The notes under the pieces are model-generated. The model ran no database searches. It worked only from the letters and a program-made list of their open reading frames with translations, and was not told where the DNA came from. From Macrothele yani (lineage: Eukaryota; Arthropoda; Arachnida; Araneae; Macrothelidae): a stretch of DNA of 64,000 bases. The position numbers and the translations under genes are program-made. Positions 56,815 to 64,000 of the stretch are shown piece after piece (the first letter of the stretch is position 1; each line of letters opens with the position of its first letter). The stretch spans positions 47,439,336-47,503,335 of the forward strand of contig CM077006.1 in assembly GCA_039090855.1 (NCBI GenBank). Direction: 5' to 3'.

Positions 56815-58462
56815 CCCAGCAAAAACAGTCTTGCTGGGCCAGCAGTGGGCCATTGCTGGCAGCCAGCACTGCTAGCAATGGCCCAGCACTATGTTGCCGC
56901 TGCCGAACCGTCAATAAAATGTCCGGGAGGCCAACAGAAGGGCCAGCAGTTCAGGCCAACAGTTGGCACCCCCATCAGTCGTCATATGCCACAACAGGGC
57001 CATCAGTGGTCCATCACAGGCAGTAGCTGCCACAAGTGGCACTTCAGTGGCCCTGCAAGCACGTGCCAGAAATGATGGCTAGCCTAATGTGGTCCGCTAG
57101 TGGGCCGTTAGTGGCCGCCAGCAACCACGTGACGTAACTGGTGGCTTGCCGAATCTTGTCCGCCAATTTCCCAGTAGTAGCCATAATAATAAAAAAAGCA
57201 AGGATAACCGCAGTTTCCTAAAGCTACAATTTTTTTTTCTACCCTTACGAAGCTTGTGAATTAACGCACTGCGCTGGGGAAATTTTCTCGACAGACCGGA
57301 AAAACGCCCGTTTGCATCTGACTAGATTCGATCCTCGGCCGTTTGCGTGGAAGCCGCGCTCGCTACCGACCGGACTAATTCCCTACGCTCGGATTTGTGC
57401 TGGAAGCAATCTGTTTGGTATGCAATTTGTAATCGAATGCTTCCCTCTTTCATTTTATAATATTGCGAGGTATTTTTCATAAAAGTCAGTTTCATATAAT
57501 TGATAAATTAATTTTTTCAACGTAACGATAGTTTTTTTTTTTTACCTTAAGGGAACTTCACTCATTTTCAAGGCGTGTACATACTTAGAGTCGCTTTCTA
57601 AAGTTTTGTACTGTCCTTGCTTGCCGTCTTGAAAAGAGATTGTTGAATAAATATATATTTACCCGGGTTCATGTCACATTCTGTTACATTTTTAACGTTG
57701 TGTCTTTCCTTTCCGTTGTCCGAAGCTATATTTGTTCTAAAGAGTAAAAGATATTTTATTTTACTTCTCGTGATTTTTAGAAGCGAATTCCTCCCAGTCT
57801 TGTGTATTCAACCCATGGATGAGTACACCACATAGCGTTGCTTTTTTTTTTTTTTTTTTTCAAATAATTAATAAATTTTGTACGCGTATAATTCTTTTTT
57901 TTTTCCCAACAAACGCTATTTTAATGGTTTTCCAGGATATGTGTTTCAAACGGTTTAAAATTTTTTCTTGTTATTCATCCACTCCATTCCATGAATTATT
58001 ATTCATGGGAATGGAGTGGATGTATTTTATGGCTGTAATCCAGTATTTTACGGCTTAATCTGATATCTTCGTCGACGTAAAATTTCATTAGGAAATTAAT
58101 TCGCCTCTCCACATATGGATTTTTTTCTTAACATCCACTAAAATAACACGATGGCGATAGCGTCGTCTTCAACTAACTGGTACCATGAGAGACACAGCAA
58201 GTGTTGCTTCTGCGCATGCGTAGTCCCGATGCTTCCACCTGCTGTTGGGTGTTGCATTTGTTGCCAGCAACGGGCCACTAGTGGCACTTGCTTGGAGGCC
58301 CACAATTCACGGCGATGCTGCAGGGCCATCAATGGCTCGCCAACTGATAGCGCTGCCACCAACGGACCACTACCGGGCCGTGAGCGGCAGATTTCAGCCA
58401 GCAGTGACCCATCACTGCCAGCTGGTGGCCAGCAGTTTCCCAGAACTTGTGTTTTTGCTGGG
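56815..58462. mobile_element. Inverted-repeat DNA element of unknown class
   Basis: 1,648 bp. Left end cccagcaaaaacagtcttgc, right end RC cccagcaaaaacacaagttc; inverted similarity continues through ctgctggc...cagtgggcc for several hundred bp. The arms are full of short palindromic pieces around gggccactagtggc and gccagcagtg. TT is present at both edges and removing the element restores an array unit (gccgctt/ctaaat), so TT is a likely 2-bp target duplication. The centre holds a hairpin (57976-58022) and no transposase. Confidence 0.8.
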
Positions 58463-58466
58463 TTCT

Positions 58467-59060
58467 AAATACGCTATTGAAAAGTTTCTTCTTCACTGTA
58501 TGCCATTCGTTACAACAGAGATGTGAAGCATTATCCTCTTTAAGTAACGCAAATATTTCTCACTAGCTGCGTAAAGGTCAAACGCTTTTTCCATAAAGAA
58601 TAATTTTCGCCTATTTTCAACTTTTCCGCTAAGCAAAATTCTTCCACTAGCAGACGAAAACTTATATCATGTTTCCTATTTTATATTTCTTCTTTTAACT
58701 GTTCGATTTGAAAATCTCTTTGTCTCTGGTACCTTATTTGTAGTATGACAAACTTTATGTTCGCCATTTGTTAACTTTCGTAACATACTTTTTAGCCGCT
58801 GGTGGAACTAAGCAGATGTTTCTATTTCTGGATGTTTTATCGATTATTGGAACCAGTTGATTATTTTCCAAACCGGTTTCATTGATTTTGAATAGCTTTG
58901 ATAAATTTAATTCGCGTCAGAACGGATTCAAAAGACATGCTTATTACATGCGAAAATTCGGTGTCATCTTTCTTGTTTATTAACCGACAGAGGACGTTAA
59001 AATTGCACATGTTGGTAGGCTAACTCTTCCTCCATAGTAATCCTTATTCTTCATTGCAGG
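58467..59060. repeat. ~150-bp array, part 3, decayed
   Basis: Weak units continue (cactagctgcgtaaaggtca, 58560; gttcgatttgaaaatctctt, 58700; tagccgctggtggaactaag, 58795). The last 200 bp before the transposase are unassigned; attgcag just before the ATG looks like a splice acceptor. Confidence 0.6.
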
Positions 59061-59066
59061 TAAATA

Positions 59067-60320
59067 ATGGATTTAAAGCAGAAGCAACGTGCCGTCATTG
59101 AGTTCTTGACGAAGGAAGGGTGCAGGCTGTCCGACATCCACAGAAGACCACAGGATGTTTACGGAGATGGCACCATTGACAAGAGTAAGGTACACAGATG
59201 GAAGAAGAAGCTTAAAGAAGGGGAAACCAGCATTGAAAACAAACCACGCAGTGGGAGACCATCATTTGCGACCACTGGCACGAATCGTCAGCGAGTGAAT
59301 GAATTAATTCGCGCGGAGAGACAAGTCACAGTCCGTGAGCTTGTTGCACAACTGGACTGTGGTCACATTGCCATAGAGAAGATTGTGGAAAGCTTAGGGT
59401 ATCGGAAAGTGTGTGCAAAGTGGATACCTCGGCAACTGATACCCGATTTGAAGGAGAAAACAGTGAAAGACTGCTATGATCTGCTTTAAGCGTTTGAAGT
59501 CAATGAAGGCCGCCCCGGTGGCGCAGTGGTCTAAGCGATGGCCTCTGATCATTCGTCCGAAAGGGGTCCGGGTTCGAATCACGGTGAGGCATGGATGTTG
59601 TGTTTGTCTTACGGCACTGGCTCTCTCCCTTCCCTGGAACCAGTGACCCTAAATTCGGGACGGGCGACTGCTTATAGCTTATTGAGTTGCTCACGGTGGT
59701 CGTCGTTAAACCTCCAATCAAAAAAAAAAAAAAAAGTCAATGAAGACAGGTTTTTTGTTCGATCTGGCGACAGGGGATAAACTGTAGGAGTATTTTTACG
59801 ATCCGGAAACCAACAATCAATCCATGGAATGGCGTGAAGCTTCTTCACCAATGCGTAAGAAGTTCAAGAGCCAGCGATTAGCACAGAAAGTCATGGTGAC
59901 TGTTTTCTGAGATGACAGGGATGTCATTCTCCTTGATTTCCTGTAACACATGGCCATACTGTGAGCAGCGAACGGTACATTGAGACACTCAAGAAGCTTA
60001 GAGAAGCCATAAGGAGGAAAAGACCGAACAAGAATCTTAAAAGGATCCACACTCACCATGACAATGCGAGACCACACACATCTTTGGCAACAAATTAGGA
60101 GCTCAGCAAATTAGACTGGTCGGTGGTCCCCAATCCACCGTACAGCTCAGATGTGGCGTTCTCTGACTTCCACTTGTTCGGTCCAATGAAGGACAGTCTC
60201 CGGGGACAACGATTTGATGACACGGTCGAGGTGAAAGCGGCTGTGAAGAATTTTGTGCAACAGTCCACACCTGAATTTTTTCAAAGAGGATTCGAGAGTT
60301 GGGTTCAACGATATCGCTGA
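59067..60320 (+). pseudogene. Mariner transposase pseudogene
   Basis: N-terminal domain intact: MDLKQKQRAVIEFLTKEGCR (HTH1), IDKSKVHRWKKKLKEG, NKPRSGRPSFATTG, then HTH2 QVTVRELVAQLDCGHIAIEK to about codon 140. A SINE-A splits it (59509-59733). Beyond it: VRSGD (first Asp, 59770) followed by a stop, ERYIETLKKLREA-like sequence off-frame (59975), HHDNARPHTS (second Asp, 60057), and PYSSDVAFSDFHLFGPMKD (third Asp, 60167), then QRFDDTVEVKAAVKNFVQQS. Spacing between the second and last Asp is 34, the DD34D of mariner. Several stops and frameshifts. Confidence 0.93.
59509..59733 (+). mobile_element. SINE-A copy, consensus-like, inside the mariner transposase
   Basis: Complete forward copy: gccgccccggtggcgcagtg, ctaagcgatggcctctgatc, gggttcgaatcacggtgagg, body, cgttaaacctccaatc and A15. 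Perfect target duplication aagtcaatgaag at 59497-59508 and 59734-59745. The best reference copy of the family in this window. Confidence 0.95.
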
Positions 60321-60381
60321 TGCATCACTTGTGATGGAGACTATGTTGAGTAGTACCTTTATTTTCGGTATAACCCTCGTA

Positions 60382-60715
60382 TTTCAATCAACGTTTTCAC
60401 ATACGTACGTTACAATGTACACTATGTATTTTAAAACGCTTGTACTTACTGCTCATTATTTAATTTAACCAGTCAGCAATTTTTGGTTGCAAAAAATGTA
60501 ATAAAAGCTATTTTTTTCTTTTGTGGCAGTTTGTAGTATGTTTTTCAATATGTAGTTTTAAATTTGCTCTTAGTGCTAATTACCCGTATCTCCTTTGTTT
60601 ACAAAAAACTTTTGCGACTCTTCAATATATTTTACACCGTCTTTAAAAAAATTGCACACCTCTTCTACAAGTCCCAGGTGCTTTCTCAAACAACTTATTT
60701 TATTTCTATGTTTTT
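60382..60715. other. Spacer
   Basis: AT-rich; no feature supported. Confidence 0.4.
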
Positions 60716-61645
60716 AAAGGTAAGTTAAATAAAGAAACATGCCGCTAGATAAACATCCACGGATAAGCTAAATAATAGAAACAAACTTCTAGACAAAGAT
60801 ACATGATTAAGTAAAGAAACATTCTTCTTCGAAAAGGTATACGGATAAGTTCAATACAGAAACACTCTTCGGGATAAACATTTACGCATAAGGTGAGTAA
60901 GGAAACTCTTCTAAACAAATACCCATAAATAAGGAAAGAAAGATGCTTTTAGATAAGCATCCATGGATAAGCTGAATAAGAGATAAACTCTTGGTAAACA
61001 TCCGTTGTTACGTAAAAAAAACATTATTCTAGACAAATATCTATGGACAAGTCCGTTAAAGAAACATTCTTGATAAACGACTGTGGATAACTTAAATAAT
61101 GTAACACTGTTAAACACAAACTTCCATGGATAAGTAAAACAAGGAAACGCTCTTCTACTCAAACTTCCATGGATAAGTAAAACAAGGAAACACTCTTTTA
61201 CACAAACTTTCGTGGGTAAGCTAAATGCAGGAAGACTTCTAGAAAAATACCGATGGTTAAGCTAAATGCAGAAACACTTCTAGAAAAATACCGATGGGTA
61301 AGTTAAATAAAGAAACATGCTGCTAGACAAACATCCATGGATAAGCTAAATAAAAGAAATACTTCTCTAGGTAAACATTCGGGATTAAGTAAGGAAATGT
61401 TCTTCTAGAAAGCTCTGTGAATAAGTTAAATAAACACTGTTTTCGATAAACGTCCATGAATAAGTTAAATGAACAAATATCCATAGATAAGTTAAAGAAA
61501 ATGCTTCTAGATAAACATCCGTGAAGAAGCTAAGTACGCGAAACACTCTTCTCGACGAACATCCGTGGCATTCTTATAGGCAAAGGTACAAGGGAAATTT
61601 CAATGTCGAAACATTCTTCTAGACAAACATTTATGGACAAGTTAA
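60716..61645. repeat. Degenerate ~43-bp tandem array
   Basis: About 21 diverged units of the form (g)gataagttaaataaagaaac followed by actcttctagataaacatcc and atg. Units vary from 38 to 50 bp. Continues after the Kolobok insertion at 63695 and beyond the window end. Confidence 0.9.
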
Positions 61646-63690
61646 AGGAACAGTAAACTTAAAAAAAGGTCCTCGAAAATAGGAATTTTTGCTATCATGT
61701 TATGCGGGTGACGAGGTGATGCTCATAGAGCCGAAATTTGTTTCCCTTCGGCCATTGGGAGCTGAGTAAATAGCCGACAAAGTTTCTGGTGATGACGTCA
61801 CACCAGACAAGTCGACAAGCGGTCAGTCAGACCACTTCTCGCACCAGCGGTATCTGTGTGCTCGGCGCGGTAGGGGTTGTGAGGGAAAGTACGAGGCAAT
61901 TAGTGTCAGGAATTTCTCTGCTTGTGTTGCACGTGTCCTGTTCGTTAGTCATCAAACTTTCTGCTGCAATTTACACAACTGGAATGAATTTTAAGCAGTT
62001 TACGGATTTCGCTGAAACCCTTGGCTTACACTCAATCACTCAGTAGCACTACTTTTTACAAAGTGGTGAAATTTTTAGTTGGGGCATATAATCAAGTTTA
62101 CGTCACACAGTATAAAAAAACAAATTACGGATGATTTAAAATTAGGCGATTCCGAAATTTTGGGTGAGCAGAGATGGACAGTTTGATTCGCCAGGTTTTT
62201 GCGCCAAATACTGTACATATTCCAAGGGAAATATTGTTTGTATTGTCGTCCAAAAAGTTATTTTTGACGAGGACTTAGAAAAGAATGCATGTGATTTATT
62301 ACTCTCAGGACTCTATGAAGAAATAAAGGCAACAGTTGTTGTTTTTTATCAGATAGGCACAAAAGCATTCGTGCCCTCATGAAGAAAAAATATCCCCAAA
62401 TTGATCATCAGTTTGATGTGTGGCACATAGCCAAAAGTTTCACTAAAAAACTAAAAGCTGCTGAAAAGAAAGCTCCTTTACTAGAAGCATGGCGGTCCAG
62501 TATAACCAACCATTTATGGTGGTCAGCTCAGACATACAATGGAGATGCTGAACTGCTGGTATGAACATTTCTATCTGTGACTAATCTACCATACAGTAAT
62601 AACAGTTGAAATAACAGTTAAACTGCCTTTTATCTTATCTAACTGTTATTTCTAGAGCTATATATCATGTTCAACTATTGCAGCATTTTTATTTTCGTGT
62701 GTGTGGGAGGGGGGGGGGGTCATTAATGACTTGGGCTACGAGAAATACTCATAAAGTTGTTTCTCCCATGACAATAGGAGAAACTAAAAAAAAAAAACCA
62801 ATAAAATATGCACTTGGTTTAATGGAAAATACCTTTACATACTCGTATATAGACAGCAGCTTACAAATCTTTAGTGAGAGTGGAAGTTAATCGAAATAGT
62901 TTGGGTCATTTCCAGGGCAACAAATAAAACCCGAATACTGTTCATTATTAGATTCAGGAAAACATTCTCTTATTTACTCACAACACAGGAAGGGATTACT
63001 TTTCTGATTTTTAGCCTACAGTTATCCAGGAATTCACCCAATATACGAATTGTTTGTATGCAACGTGTCTCCATAGTTTGTTGCATACAAGTTCATATTT
63101 TTCTTCTCGTTTTTTTGTGCCCGAAGAATCATTTGATAACGACTTGAATGTAAGGCGTGGATGTTTCAAACAACACTGTCGAATGATTCGTAATTTATTA
63201 TACATTGGGCACTACCTTTTATTTTCATCATCTGATCACTCTCGTTGCAACACAAACACTCAGTCAGCGTCTGTTGACATTTTCTCGCAGTTATCACATT
63301 GGCACCAGTCAAGATTACCCTTTCTACCCTCTAATTTGTTTTCACATTCCTTGTTAAACATTCGCAGTGTACCGGCAGAATATCTTTTTTCAAATGAATC
63401 AGGATTTACCCCAGCCATTTCACAGATTGACGGGATCGACTGCGCTGCACAGAACGGTAAACAGCACCGACTGGAGTCTCTGCACCAAGGTCTTTAGATA
63501 TATCTCATGGTCTCTGCACGCTGAGCGTCCGGTCTCTTGTCTAGCGTGACGTTACTACTGGTTTTGAAAAACGCTCTAGCAGGAGAACTACATACGATAA
63601 AGCATTTCTGATTGCGTCATTTTTCATGCCCCTTTCGACATGACATTTTCGCGCGGAAAAAAAAATGCCCGAAATGAGTTTATTGTTCCT
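61646..63690 (+). pseudogene. Kolobok-type DNA transposon, decayed
   Basis: Ends aggaacagtaaactt and RC aggaacaataaactc, with TTAA at both sides (61642-61645, 63691-63694), the Kolobok target. Transposase traces on the plus strand: MDFKQFTDFAETLGLHS-like start (61985), DGQFDSPGFCAKYCTYSKGN (62174), KKKYPQIDHQFDVWHIAKSF (62380) and SSITNHLWWSAQTYNGDAEL (62495), all typical of the Kolobok core. Frameshifts separate them. The 63054-63497 frame downstream is unidentified. Inserted into the 43-bp array, which resumes in the same style. Confidence 0.82.
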
Positions 63691-63694
63691 TTAA

Positions 63695-64000
63695 AGGGAG
63701 AAACATTCTTCAAAACAAATACGCATGGATAAATTAAAGAAAGAAACATGTTTCTAGATAAAAATCCATGAAGAAGCTAAATAAAAGAAACACTCTTCAA
63801 GATCTATGGAAAATTTAAAAAAGAAACACTGTTCTTGATAAACATCAGTCTTCAAGACAAACATCATTTGATAAGTAAAGTCAAGAAGCGAACTTTTAGA
63901 CTAGTTCCCGTTGGTAAGTTAACAGAAAAAAACCACACTCTTGCTAACATCCATTGGTAAGTTAACAAAACACTTCTGTAGACAACATCCATTGATAAGC
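63695..64000. repeat. Degenerate ~43-bp tandem array, continued
   Basis: Seven further units, same consensus as 60716-61645; runs off the window. Confidence 0.85.

Larger units (their letters stand above)
47158..60379 (+). mobile_element. Mariner with ends 13.2 kb apart, filled with a tandem array and nested insertions
   Basis: Left end cgagggttgtaccgaaagta (47158) and right end RC cgagggttataccgaaaata (60379) agree at 18 of the first 20 positions, and TA flanks both. The transposase is near the right end (59067-60320). Between the left end and the transposase lies an array of ~150-bp units, seen at 47351-47754, 55287-56814 and about 58467-58830. The array continues in register across a 7.5-kb insertion (47755-55286) and a 1.65-kb insertion (56815-58462), which argues that both ends belong to one element. 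Without those two inserts and the SINE the element would be about 3.8 kb, still long for a mariner. An alternative is that 47158 is the end of a separate copy. Confidence 0.65.

Noticed and set aside
63054..63497. 147-codon plus-strand frame inside the Kolobok
   Set aside because: No recognisable domain and no link to the transposase frame; left unannotated as a gene.
1..64000. Endogenous virus or LTR retrotransposon
   Set aside because: I saw no paired LTRs, integrase, protease or capsid-like sequence; all RT traces fit LINE or Penelope families.

Overview
This is a window of nuclear DNA from an invertebrate animal, most likely an arthropod and possibly a chelicerate; the taxon is inference only. 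It is AT-rich and has no bacterial-style gene packing. It holds spliced coding exons, RNA polymerase III-type SINEs, Tc1/mariner, hAT and Kolobok DNA transposons, RTE, CR1/Jockey-like and Tx1/L1-like LINEs, a Penelope-like element and several tandem arrays. I see no rRNA, free tRNA gene, CRISPR array or virus.

Host gene content is small. Two short minus-strand first coding exons, at 2803-2962 and 46378-46447, end in the same peptide motif (E-R-T-G-Y-N-I/V-M), in the same phase and at a GTAAGT donor. They look like alternative N-termini of one gene whose body lies left of base 1. Almost everything between and around them is intron or intergenic DNA filled with repeats.

Layout. 1-6.8 kb: RTE fragment, several copies of a tRNA-derived SINE (SINE-A) and host exon A. 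6.8-9.5 kb: decayed Tc1 expanded by an in-frame 57-bp minisatellite, then a 24/22-bp array and a strong palindrome. 10.7-12.9 kb: two Tc1 copies (DD36E type) in inverted orientation. 14-15.4 kb: a 111-bp satellite. 15.4-17.1 kb: LINE interrupted by a hAT MITE. 19.2-21 kb: Tc1. 21.1-28.2 kb: a Tc1 split by a hAT-like element that itself holds a SINE, another Tc1, repeats carrying nuclear-receptor DR1 sites, and a foldback element. 28.2-30.7 kb: Penelope-like element with inverted ends and a hammerhead-like motif. 31-37 kb: SINEs, a MITE, hairpins. 37.3-44.4 kb: more DR1 repeats, a LINE, a mariner and palindromic elements with tRNA-like cores. 46.4 kb: host exon B. 47.2-60.4 kb: a mariner whose two terminal repeats lie 13.2 kb apart, containing a ~150-bp array with CTCF-like motifs and nested RTE, Tc1 and inverted-repeat insertions. 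60.7-64 kb: a 43-bp degenerate array interrupted by a Kolobok element.

The elements do not form a pathway. Their relation is stratigraphic: target-site duplications and resumed sequence on both sides allow many insertions to be ordered in time. Every transposase or reverse transcriptase seen is broken; the Tc1 at 53719-55144 is the nearest to intact.
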